From Hofstenia miamia (taxonomy: Eukaryota > Xenacoelomorpha > Acoela), in contig SCFE01000001.1 of NCBI GenBank assembly GCA_004352715.1, positions 848,676-912,675 of the forward strand: a stretch of DNA of 64,000 nucleotides, written 5' to 3'. The position numbers were made by a program, and so were the translations under genes. Under the pieces are notes generated by a model, which was not told where the DNA came from, did no database searches, and saw only the letters and a program-made list of their open reading frames with translations. How positions within the stretch are numbered: the first letter of the stretch is position 1; every line of letters begins with the position of its first letter. Positions 30,984-42,117 of the stretch are shown one piece after another.

Positions 30984-32559
30984 CTAAATAAATGCACACG
31001 TAACCTCCAATACAAAGTATCGAAAAATTGTTTTTAATATGTTATCAATGGTGAATATTAACGAAATAGACAACTGCTCGTAGTAGAAATATCCATTTTT
31101 GCAAAAAGGAAGTGTTTGGTAACAATCACAGAATCGTTAAATATTGTACATCAAAAATGATTTGTTCTTATTGTCAATAGCAGAATTCTATTTTGAACCT
31201 GCTTATGTACAATAAGGTTTCAACAATTAGTTGATAATATAATGGAAAAACCTCTGTGATTTAATTTCCTTTGAAATTTCATGTTGAAGTTGACATTTTT
31301 GGAACAATACTTGCTTATCAATTTCATTGGGGCATTCTTTTGTTTTAATATACATAGTAATTACTTATTCGAAGAAATACTGTTTTATCATTTAAACCAT
31401 ATTGTAATTTGTAACCAAGTTATAGCGCATGCTTAAAAATTCATATAAAAGAAGTCCTGGTTTAATTAAAAAATTTCATATATTACAGTTATTATTGTAA
31501 TGATAGTCAAACAATATATTTGCAATTAAACTACAAACTAAAGACATAATATATAATAGTAATAATTGTGTTTATGTGTGTGATGAGCTCAGTGTAAAAA
31601 ATCAGTAAATGTGTTTAGAATTTTTGTGTATCTGATTGTATCTTGTCGGTGTAAAACTACAATTTTTTTCTAAATGTTTTGTAATTTTATTCTACTCTAA
31701 TTTCATTTTCTAAATCATTTCAAACGGGATAATCTTGTTTAAATTTTTGAGGTGGCAAGAAGTAAATTTTGTAACTTTTTTAGGAGAAATTAAATTTTAA
31801 ATCGTTGTCTTCATCAACTCCTAAATATTTAGCTTTGTTATATTGTAACAATGTTTACAATCACTTTGATTGTGTTTTTATTTCTTTTACGGAAATTGAG
31901 GAAAATATCATGAATTACGCTTTTCCAATATTAATTTTTAATTGATTGGATGAGAAATACCTAGAAAGATGTTCAATATCACTTTGTATCTTTTTCTGGT
32001 TCTAAATGCATCATTATTTATATTTATGAGGCAAGTATCATAAGCAAATTGATACATTTCTCTATGATTTACATGCTTAATAATGTTTTTTTAATTTAAA
32101 TGTATTACAAATAATATTGGCCCTACTATCTGCCTTGAAGCACTAAGATGCTCTCCACTTTTATACAAAGGCTGTTGTATCTGACTTTTTAATTATCTAT
32201 GGAAACTCATTTTCAGCAATACATTGATTAAATTTATTAATAATTTATTAATAAAAAAAGGTATATGAAAAGAACCTAAAATTTTGTACAATAGCTTCAA
32301 ATTCTCTTAAGGTAGATAGCCTAATTTGAAACATTGACTTACAATTTGTGTCTAAGTTCTGATAGAGGAGTTTTAGGAAATTGATGGTTATCTAGTTCTT
32401 TAAATCTCTGATTTAAATGACTTACATGTAGTATACTCTTTTATCGGTAAATTTTTTATCATCAAAATAAATTTCTAAAATTTCACTATATAGCTTACTC
32501 AATTTTCAAATGAAAAGATCTAAAACTTTCCACTTTTGTTTAGAAGAATGTAAGTTTTC
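30984..32559. other. Upstream of the first visible helicase exon, no gene seen
   Basis: The Walker A (GxGKT) exon should lie upstream on the minus strand, but I found no matching codons here. Sequence is AT-rich with no other recognisable feature. Confidence 0.4.
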
Positions 32560-33047
32560 AAAAATTAAAGTGGCGAAGATTAGGCAGCAAATAAGGAAGA
32601 TCAGGACAAGTAAGGCGGTACAGAAAAGGTGCAGAGTAGGTAAAGGGAAGACTATAGAAACTGCAAGAGAAGAGCTTAGGCAGAGATTAATTGCAGAAGC
32701 TGAGAAAGTATAGAGTAAGGGCAAAACGGGCAAGAGACAATATGAAGCTTGAGACCTAAAAAGGAAGATTCTACCAAGAACTAGATGCAGGAGAAAAGGC
32801 TACAGCTAGAGCAGGTGAGGATGCAGTAAGGTTCTGGGAAAGTAAATGGGGAAGTGAGGGACCAGAGATAGAGAGTGAGCAGATGCAGAAGGAGCTTAGA
32901 CAACAAGAATAAATAATCACAATTGCAAAACTGAAGGAAGCTCTAAAGAAGATGAAGAACTGGAAGGTGCCAGGCAGAGATGAGGTACATGGGTGTTGGC
33001 TGAAGAATTTCACTAGGGTTCATGAGAGACTAACAGTAGCATTGGAG
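32560..33047 (+). mobile_element. LINE fragment (Myb/REL-type family), plus orientation
   Basis: Encodes in broken frames the same protein as the minus element next to it: VAKIRQQIRKIRTSKAVQ and TIETAREELRQRLIAEAEKV (32566-32710), then LKEALKKMKNWKVPGRDEV and WLKNFTRVHERL (about 32930-33030), the conserved segment just before the RT core. It stops abruptly at 33047 where the inverted copy begins. Confidence 0.8.
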
Positions 33048-33049
33048 GA

Positions 33050-34437
33050 GTGACCTCCAGTAGTGACCCTCTAGGTTGTGCTTCTACGTATTCATTTAGC
33101 CCTAGTGCTTCTGCTTCTACAGTTTCCTCAACACTTAGCAGCCTTTTCACTCCCTTATGCCTTTATGCTGTTCTGACCATTCAATGCTGACTTCTGTAGT
33201 ACCTTCCTTACTCTTCTCTTGTACTCTTTCCTTAGCCTCATCTTCATTTCCACATGATCTGTTCTGTCCTTCTCTATTACTCCTAAGTACTTGTACCCCT
33301 CCTTGACTTCCTCAATCTTATCCCCACTGCTTGTACTCAAACCCTCCCCTCCACACACTTGCCTGTAATCATTGTCACTGCCTCCTTCAGCCTTACAGTT
33401 GTGATTACTTCTTCTTCTTGCCTGACTTCTTTCTGCATCTGTACACTCTCTATCTCTGGTCCTGCACTTCCCCATATATTCTCCCAGAATCTTACTGCGT
33501 CTTCACCTGCTTTAGCTGTAGCCTTTCCTCCTGCATCTAGTTCTTTGTAGAATCTTCCTTCTTGGGTCTCAAACTTCATATTGTCTCTTGCCTGCTTTGC
33601 CCTTGCCCTATACTTTCTCAGTTTCTCAGCTTCTGCAACTAATCTCTGCTTAAGCTCTTCTCTTGCAGTTTCTATAGTCTTCCCCTTACCTACCCTGCAC
33701 CTGTCCTGCACTGCCTTACTTGTCCTGATCTTCCCTATTTGCTGCCTAATTTTTGCCACTTTATTCTCAATTCTTCTTTCCCATGCTGGCTTTCTGTCTC
33801 CCTTATCTTCTTGTCGCCTTTTCTTCTTCATTTCCATGCCTACATTCTTCAGCACCTCACATGCACCTGCATATACTAAGCTATTTACTTCTGTAACACT
33901 CCTTACAACTATCCTCTCCAACACTTTATTGACTTTTGCCGTCTCTACTGCTAGCTTACTTCTCTTAACTCCTCTTGGAACTGGCAACCTAGTTCTCTCA
34001 CCTATTTCTTCCTTCATCTTTTCCTTGATTGCTGCTTCAGTTTCTGCATCTACTGGTTCTGCTGCTTCTGCCACTTCTGTCTCAACATCTATCACTTCAT
34101 CTTCCCTTTGCTTAGCCTGTTCAACTCTCTTTTTCCCCCTACTCTCATCCAACTGTAACTTTCTCACTTGCCCTGCAAGCCTCTGCTCTGTAACTTCTAA
34201 TCCCGTTCTTGCCTTCCTCCATTCTTCCAACATTCTCTTCCTGTAACCCCTCTCATCTGGCCTGCTTCTTCTGTAACACTCCAATGCTGTCCTGTTCTGC
34301 TCATCTGTCCACTTATGCCGTTGTCCATTGGTCGGTGTCCACACTCCCGATTGTGGAGTCCGCCTATTGTCCGGAGATTCTTCGCACTCTCTGACCATTG
34401 AAGGCCTGTCGGGGACTGAGGGCCTTTGCTCTATCAT
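33050..34437 (-). mobile_element. LINE copy with Myb-like N-terminus, RT core deleted
   Basis: Open from ATG 34437 to about 33340. The N-terminal part has a Myb/trihelix-like motif (HKWTDEQNRTALECYRRS; EEWRKARTGLEVTEQRLA). A charged linker and a basic helix follow (VAKIRQQIGKIRTSKAVQ), then FYKELDAGGKATAKAGED and AVRFWENIWG. After that the frame jumps to a piece from far downstream: KIEEVKEGYKYLGVIEKD and MRLRKEYKRRVRKVL (33300-33200), normally found after the RT. The catalytic RT core is therefore deleted. The final piece (about 33050-33130) matches the start of the copy at 63121-64000. Family knowledge: such elements copy themselves by target-primed reverse transcription. Confidence 0.8.
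33337..34437 (-). pseudogene. N-terminal ORF of the Myb/REL-type LINE
   Basis: 366 codons on the minus strand. Segments in order: residues 1-40 Ser/Pro/Arg-rich, about 40-95 Myb-like DNA-binding region, about 105-150 very acidic, about 150-300 basic helical region, about 300-345 the conserved FYKELD...FWENIW segment, then a short divergent tail beyond a deletion junction. It has stayed open although the element is internally deleted, so either the deletion is recent or the N-terminal protein is kept. The Myb assignment is by pattern only. Confidence 0.7.
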
Positions 34438-34502
34438 GACTTCTCATCAGTGTTATATTGTGTTTGATTTTGGACTCACATTCTCCTAGGAAGTTGCCAA
34501 CC

Positions 34503-34530
34503 AAGGCTTATTATTATTATTATTATTATA
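34503..34530. repeat. (ATT)n tail of a SINE
   Basis: Short triplet array left of a minus-strand tRNA-like SINE. On that strand it is the 3' AAT tail. Confidence 0.85.
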
Positions 34531-34532
34531 TG

Positions 34533-34619
34533 AGCAAAGTCATCCAGTTTTGTAACCATGATCACAGTTGCTTAACCTCAGCTTACCAATCTGCGCATTT
34601 ACCAACTGGGCTACCTGCC
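34533..34619 (-). repeat. tRNA-derived SINE with intact A-box-like head
   Basis: Minus strand begins GGGCAGGTAGCCCAGTTGGT and AAATGCGCAGATTGGTAAGC, a clear tRNA-type head (TAGCCCAGTTGG A box). The B box is degraded (GAGGTTAAGCAAC). An (AAT)n tail follows on that strand. It is a different SINE family from the 23.9-25.1 kb cluster. Confidence 0.7.

Positions 34620-34621
<2 letters not shown>

Positions 34622-34676
<55 letters not shown>
34622..34676. repeat. (ATT)n microsatellite
   Basis: About 18 ATT units with one TTT interruption, right of the SINE. It may be the tail of an adjoining LINE or SINE whose body is not recognised. Confidence 0.93.
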
Positions 34677-34679
<3 letters not shown>

Positions 34680-34686
<7 letters not shown>

Positions 34687-35342
34687 AAAATTCGAGCCCA
34701 ATTTTGTTCACTTAAAAATTTGGCATTAATTATCTTCAAAGTTAAAATTTTCTATAATTCTTTAACAGCAAAATAGGGTTACCTGTACTGCTGATGTTAT
34801 TCTAACTGACGATAGTAACCTGAAATCTAAGCATCAAAACAATTCTGTAATTATAAATAGGTTCAAACAATGACTACAATGGATCATCACATTCAAGTAT
34901 GGTATACACATGTTATGCTAGAAAAATACAGTTAATTTTAATCAAAAAATTAGAATATAACTTCTTATTGTTAATTAAGAGAACTGACAATAAAAAAGCA
35001 TGCGTTAATTTTTCTTGATTTTTCATATTTATAATTACTGCAATTATATATATATATATATTAGAAACAATAGAACTGAGATTCGTTTTGACTGTTTTCG
35101 AATTATGAAATTTTGTGGGAATTTGTGTCTGAAGATTTAATAAATTGAAACCCAAAAAAAGTATTCGGATACCAGAATTTTTAAAATATCTCAATTAAAA
35201 TTTAATTAACTCGTTACACGTCCATTAGTTTAAACGGAAAACGTTTCAAAATGGTTAAGAAAAATGAATAAATGAATTTGCAGAGAAATAAAGAGGTTAC
35301 TCGTAGGAGAAAATACGACAAAAACTGGGATTTACATTGATG

Positions 35343-35387
<45 letters not shown>

Positions 35388-35869
35388 CAGGCGCTAAATT
35401 TGAACTTGATTATATTACTAATAACTACAGAATTATTGTCTCTAATAATTTTGCTTTTAGATGGGTTTTGAAAGTGACTTAGAAATAAGTTCTATAAGAG
35501 ATCAGTTGGATAGCGTAATATTCTAAAGAAAATATTGCAACATCTTTTTTGATCATCTTACTAATTGTCACAAGAAGTTCACTATTAATGGAAAAACATT
35601 TATCCTAGGTTATTCCAGAAATATATTATTACATCTGTCATTCAGTGCATTACATGCGTGAGGCGTTTCAAAAATACTCAGACATTATTGCAAAATTCAT
35701 GTGAAGTTGACGACTCAGAAAAATTAAAGAAACTGAATTACTAAGTTTCCATTTTTAAATTCGAATGCTTTTTATACAGAAAAATTTAAAATAAATACAT
35801 GTTCCTATTGATTCAGAAAAAAAACTATATCAACATTTATGAAATAACAATTGAAGAGTTTGTTGATGA
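34680..35869. other. No gene seen; (TA)n at 35343-35383
   Basis: AT-rich DNA with a TA array. Short minus-strand frames give only AT-driven peptides. Confidence 0.45.
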
Positions 35870-36109
35870 AAGTATAATTTAAACCAAAATATTAAAATAC
35901 TAAAAATATTAGAAATTGTTTACAAGGATACAGAAATGCTTTCCAATATTAAAGCACTTAGTGCAATAATTTTGGAACAGAAGGAAATGTGCAATCTAAA
36001 ATCATTAACTGTTTTAAATGATCTAATCTTTATAAAAAATGTGAATGAAGCACAATTAAATGAAGATTGCAATATTGATATACAATCGAGGAAAAATGTA
36101 CTGTATTAG
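35870..36109 (+). other. Coding-like open stretch of 79 codons, unidentified
   Basis: Open between two stops, reading LEIVYKDTEMLSNIKALSAI and then LEQKEMCNLKSLTVLNDLIF. The residue mix looks like a helical protein, but it lacks an early ATG and any known motif. It may be an exon or a fragment of an element; evidence is weak. Confidence 0.2.
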
Positions 36110-36589
36110 ATAAGTCCAATTCGAGCTATAATCGATTCGGTAATTTAGTACAATCAGAATTGGCAATCATTCAACATACATGTAATTGGTAAAATTAAAA
36201 AACAACGATGATGTAGCCTATCGCACGTTAATGAATACATTTTTTCATCTTAAAATTTAGATTAAATATGCGTATTTTATCATTTCTAAGTATTACAGTT
36301 AACAAGTTCGTAGGTCTAAAATCCACAATTGATTTGATAGTGAGCAGCAAAGGCAAAACAGTATGTAAATATGCGTCAAATATTAAAAGTAATGACTATT
36401 AAAGTAAATGAATTAATGATCTTCTTATACAGTATATAGAATATTTTATTAAAGTACCAATTTATCCATTTTGTAATGGCGGTAATGCTCATATATCAAC
36501 TATGAGTGCATTATTGCACTCGTGTAATATATCTTCTTCTAGTAAACGCAGTGAGGAAGAAACATACTTAAGTGCTCTTCATGGTTTTT

Positions 36590-36775
36590 GTTTTTGAATA
36601 TAAGTTTTGAATATATACCAACGCCTGCTTTCATTTATACATCTACTAACAAACATAAGTGAGTTAGTAATGAAGTATACTTTCCTAAGAATTTTTCCTA
36701 TATGTTTCTCAAATGATAATTTGTTATCGATTATGACACAAAGATATTCGCAGCATCTAACAGATTCAATATATT
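36590..36775 (-). pseudogene. LINE fragment after the RT core
   Basis: Minus strand reads ESVRCCEYLCVIIDNKLSF, then EKHIGKILRKVYFITNSLMF and RCINESRRWYIFKTY without a stop. The pattern Y-L-x-V-x-I-D-x-x-L-x-F-x-x-H is the segment after the RT in CR1/Jockey-group LINEs. No RT core was found beside it. It is a separate family from the head-to-head copies. Confidence 0.6.
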
Positions 36776-39354
36776 AATTAGAAATTAATTCATTTTAACC
36801 CAATATTTATTGTATACATTGGTGTGAAACAGTAAAAAATTAATCACTGTTACAATAAAATTATATATTTTACTAAGTGTTGGCTCTAGGCTCGGTCAAC
36901 TTTGACGCAGGCTTAAATCATTTAGAATTTCTCGATATGGAACAGTTCAAAATTGTCGATCAATTATAAAAATTTCATCATTTTTGGTATTTGAGTAAAG
37001 TCTCAATTAGTAAATTCTCTTTTCCTCTAAAGTTTATGATGCAAAAATCTTCATTCACAAAATGAGAATCAAAAAGATACACGTCACCTAATGGATACAC
37101 AACTTGTTGGGTTGAGAACGTCAAATTCAACCATGGTGGTAACAAAAGGTGTTCAAGTTCCTAAAAACATCAGTGGCAATGCACAAATGTTTACTCGAGT
37201 GGGCGATATTACAGAACGCACTGTAAACTTAACACATTTCACAAAAGCTTGACAGTTAAATACACAGAGCTAAAAAATATGTTACAAGAAATGTAAGAAA
37301 AATAGAGCGTGTTGTTTGGTCAAAAAAATAACAGTAAAAAATCAGAAACTGTGGATCAATCCAATTCTTTCCAGTCTTGAATGTTTCGGCGATAGTATTG
37401 AGGAAATTACGAATACTTGCAGTTAAACCAATTTTGATTAGTCTTGAATGACGATGACGAATAGTTTCAACCTGTAGAGGTGACAGACAAACTGAAAGCA
37501 AATAAAGCAACAGCCTCCGATCAAATTCCAAACAAACTAGAAAGCCGGCCCGATTACTGCCTTTTTAAATGTAAGCATTCTAACAAGAAGTATTTCGCCC
37601 AGTTGGAAGCAAGCATGTTTGTTTGCTTTAACTCGGTGTTTGCCATGGGCGAACACAGGCCAATTATTTGCGGTACCATCAGTTTTTAGAATTTCTGGTT
37701 GCAGTGTATATTATGACACAAATGCCAGATAATTCCCTCCAACTTATTTACAACGCAAAATATGCTGGAGAAATTACCTAAAGTGGGATAAACATAAGAA
37801 TGAAATGTCACAGCGTCTTCCTATTCCAAGCCTGCTCAAACCCTTTACATTTTCTGAAACACTACAGCTAGTTTTTGAATCACTGATATTCTCGACCCTG
37901 TATCTTTGTTATCCTATAAATAGCAAACAAAACAATTGTTTTCAACGTATTATAAGCAATACTGTTTTCTGTGATGGTGCATACAAATTGAAAAGCATCT
38001 AGATGAAATCGAGGACGTTTGATATACTCTTTCTCCCTCTCTCGCACAATCCCCCCTCACACACACACACACACGCACATTTGGATGTTGAAGTGCAAAT
38101 AAATGTATCATTTTGGGTTGACTAGAGTTTTGAGAAATGCAACATTTATTCGACATAAAAATATATATTACAAAAACAAATATGTAATTATGAGGGCTCG
38201 GATAAAATGTTAATTGATGTTGTGGTGATAGAATATGTAAAATAATAACTGAATCTCCAAGTGTTTGACGCTTATGACAATTTCCATTTGTTGGTGAAAG
38301 AAAATGAAAATTTACAGCAAAAAATCAGTTGACATTTGGGTAAAGGTTCTTTTTTATTTTCCTGACAGATCAGGCCATATCACCGTCAAAACTTTTCAAG
38401 TGCTCGCAAACGATTTCAAAGTTTTATTATACTACAATAAAATTTGGATGTTTTCATCCAAGTGAGTTACAAAAGGATGTCTAGAAAGTGAAAAGAGCCT
38501 TGCTGGTGTTATTCTTAGTGATACAACAGTGTTGTAAGCTGAATCACTGTGCAACACGTTTCAAAGAAATGCCATTAGACAATTATTAAAATCAAAATTG
38601 CATCACTATTATTTGAAAAGCTTTTTGCCATTACTAAAAATTTTTGCTAGATTATATAAATATTGTTGAAAATGCGCTAAACTTGCGTAAAAGCTGACAA
38701 AATCGAATAAGCACGAAAATTTGGTAATGGTAAACGCAATTGTATCTGTCTAGGGATGACAAAACACATTTCATGAAATTTTGGATGACGTAGATAGAGC
38801 TGGGATGAGTGATTTATATTAAATATATAATTAAGTGAAATTCCACCTACTTCAAGAAATATTTTTTCTTCATCAAAGTTCACTTGCTGAATTTATTAAA
38901 CGCTCATTTTCACAAAGTAAAATTTTAGCAATTTTGTTAAATCATTTCTACAAAAATACTCTGAATAGCTACTCTTCCCATTAATAAATCTGTATCGCAC
39001 ATGTGAATCAAAAAATTTAAAATGTAATATATGGTCGACTAGCTAGAGCCATTACGGTTCTGGAAAAACTAGCGAAAAGCATTAAATCACTACAAGTCAA
39101 TTTTATAGAATATTTTATATAGAGAAGATAGGGAAACTATTGTGTGATACACAATGTAAACAATTTATCTTGTGCTAGCAACTATACCACATTCGCGTTA
39201 TTTAGTAGATCAACTCTAAAACTAGCAAGCAATTGAGCAACTTGTAATTAAATTGCCGACCCAATGATATCAGAATGGTCACATATCTATAATTTATTAT
39301 ATATTTGAATAATTGATATACTTTTGCAGTGTTTATTTTTAATAGGTTTGTTCT
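36776..39354. other. No gene established
   Basis: AT-rich DNA. A plus-strand frame at 37480 begins DKLKANKATASDQIPNKLE, which recalls the K-A-x-G-x-D-x-I-P segment of LINE RTs, but only this short piece is seen. A CT-rich and CA-rich patch lies at 38025-38085. Confidence 0.35.
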
Positions 39355-39565
39355 TCAGCTGCAAACGTTCCCTTTAATTCCCCATCTGATGTGAAATTCT
39401 GTTTAAATCCTTCCTCGCTTCTCCTCGTGCCTTGTTCCACTTCATGGAACAGTTCCAGAAGCCTGCTTTCAAATGAATCTCTTCCTTGCCATACAAATTC
39501 TCGACTCTACCGTTATCGCTCTACTTCCATGCCTGTGACCCCCTTCTGTTCAATCGTTTGCTTCA
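39355..39565 (+). mobile_element. Short 3' fragment of the head-to-head LINE family
   Basis: Matches pieces of LINE copy 2 from about 5955 to 6290: CTTCATGGAACAGTTCCAGA and CTCTACTTCCATGCCTGTGA occur here in the same order with parts between them missing. It is an internally deleted remnant, orientation plus. Confidence 0.75.
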
Positions 39566-42109
39566 AAATCTGATCAAACCCAGTAATTAATGTCAACCTC
39601 TAAGTATAAAGGCGAACAGATGTTCATCTACAATGCAACAAGTGTAAATAATAAAACTGCAGCAATAAAATATTCTCGAAATGATTTGTGTAGGCAATGA
39701 GCATAAACTAAGAAATACCATCAACTATTTTGAATATCGCCTTATAAAGAATTACATAGTGTTAAAATTTTCAATTCGGTTAGGGAATAAAGAAAAAACT
39801 ACGATCATTCCTAATTTGAAACCGCTAAATTTAATGCATTTGCAATTGAAATAAACGACAGTGCAGATTGACAAAGATTAAAAATAAATAATGTACTTGC
39901 TGCGGTTACCAGGATATCTGACATTGGGCTTAATACTATTGTGTCAGAACCTAAAGCTAGAGTCTGGAAGCAAAGCGGTGGCAATATATAACAAAATTCG
40001 CTTGTTTGCATGCCACAGTATGAACACAGAAATTGCCAATCATCGCGTATAAATTATATTAAATGATACTGATAGTGAAATCTTCAACCTGCGTTCATTA
40101 GTTGTAGCTTTTTTAAATCAAAATAAAGTAGACATTGTGAAATGAAGATTGGTAATTCGCCTATTTGCTAGAAAAAATTAAAAAACAAATTTTCATAAAC
40201 TTTTAATGATTGCCTACCCTTTGAATAAATTCCATTACGTAGGGCATTATAAGTTTCTTCTAATAAATGTTTAACGTGCTCGAGATGAAAGTATTGCAAA
40301 AGTGCTAACCTGGGGTTTGATATTTTCATTGATTGAAAAACTGTAGATTAGTACCAAATTCCCTAAGATTTAAAAGCGCATGGCAATTATTCTCAATAAA
40401 TCTATTCTATCAAGACACGACTTCTGTAGCTCAATCTAATGAGGCTCTATATTTAATCAGAGTATTTCCATTCTCAGTTCCTACAACTGAGAGTCGCCAA
40501 TCATATCTTTTCAAAGGCACGAAACTAGCGATTTATTCTCAATATCCGTTTTATAGCATGTATTTGTCAAGAGGAATGTCAATACTTCATTTAATAAAAT
40601 TTTAAATTCTGAATATAAACCAATGTACAATAAACATTTGAAGCTTATTTTAAAGGACCGTACCGTACTCGATAGTGCAGCAATTCCATTGCACATTCTT
40701 ATGTAAACTTGTTATTCTAATAGTTAAATAATTTGTGTTCATTGGTGCCTTTTTTTCATTTTAAAAATTTCCGCAAAAAATTCCTTTAGCTATTTTGGGT
40801 TCTGCCTCACTTCCCCCAAACTCATTTTCCCTAAGTCTGACGTCAGAAAACATTAAATACCGTTAGAGACACGAATTCAATGAAATTGTAATTATATATT
40901 TGAATAAATATATATATTTCTTTAAACTTTATTTTGATTAGTTTTCTATGTAGTTAAGATTGCTGAAATATGGAATTACAAGTAAATATATGTAATGTAG
41001 AATAATGGGCTGGAATTATAAGTACACTAGATAACTAATTAACACGGAAGAAGGTTGATGAAGCGACCTCATAAGAGCAGCCCCAATTCCATTAAATTAA
41101 TATAGAGAAATTATTAAAACAAACATCAGTAATTCATCCAAGTAACTACTACTTTTTAGGCAAATTCCAAGATGACCAATTCATATGGCTTCCATCCAAA
41201 GTGCTATCCAAAAACAGAAGTGCTTAACCTTAATGAATGGTGCTACCTTAGATGTCTCAAAATTTATTATCTATCTCAAAAAGTAATAAACATCTCATTT
41301 TCATTGTTATCTCTCAGCTCAATAAATAATAGCTTGTAGTTACCATGCATTCATGCTAACCAATGGTATAATATCATCGCAGTGTATTCAGTTATAGGTG
41401 CATGTACATGTTAAAAATCAAACAAGAGATTTATTATTGCCTTATACATAGCCATATACATAACCTAAGTGGTCCACAGTTTGGGATAGATAATCTGAAA
41501 AGATCTCTAGAAGCTACGTGTTGCCCCAGTACTTTGAGGAAAGTACTCCCAAATTGTCACCTTGCTTACACAATCATTTTCATATCAAAATAAATAATGT
41601 AAATACAAAGGTAAAACCAGAGTTGAAGCTAGATAAACTCTATTGACCTTTTTCTACATGGTTTCTCAATTTATACAAAAACAATATCATTACCTGCATT
41701 TGTTTACAATCAAATCACATAATGTAAAATAATCATGTCTGAGATTTCCCTCATAAATTTAATTTGAGCAATACCACATAGCACTGATCAAGGGGACATG
41801 AAACTAATTTTTGTAAACTAAACTGGAAATTAAAGAAGTTATGTTATATTGACGTCATTACAAAAATTAATAAATGGCTCTATGAAAATCTACACACCCC
41901 TCTTGCTCATATTAATTTTCTGGCAACAACTGGAGAGTGGGCCCAGATAATATCTTTTGTGTGGCTGTGATCATCTCAGTTGCTGGTTTGCTCTCTCATG
42001 ATTTGCATTAACACCTCTCATTGAGTCATGATCTCATCTTTTAATCAGAAAAACTTAATAGTCAGCATCCTAGAGCTAAGGTTGTTTAGGTGGCGCATGA
42101 AAGTGTCAT
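39566..42109. other. No gene seen; possible LTR region of gypsy element A
   Basis: AT-rich DNA. The 3' LTR of the minus-strand gypsy element should lie here, just beyond the end of its ORF3 at 42118, but no match to the LTR of element B was recognised. Two TGACGTCA palindromes occur (about 40839 and 41850). Confidence 0.4.
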
Positions 42110-42117
42110 AGAATTTC

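Noticed and set aside
33581-34246. A 221-codon plus-strand open frame, Ser/Leu-rich
   Set aside because: It is the antisense shadow of the Myb/REL-type LINE ORF on the minus strand.
37480-37690. Plus-strand frame starting DKLKANKATASDQIPNK as a LINE reverse transcriptase
   Set aside because: Only this short phrase resembles the RT segment; what follows does not, and no other RT motif is nearby.
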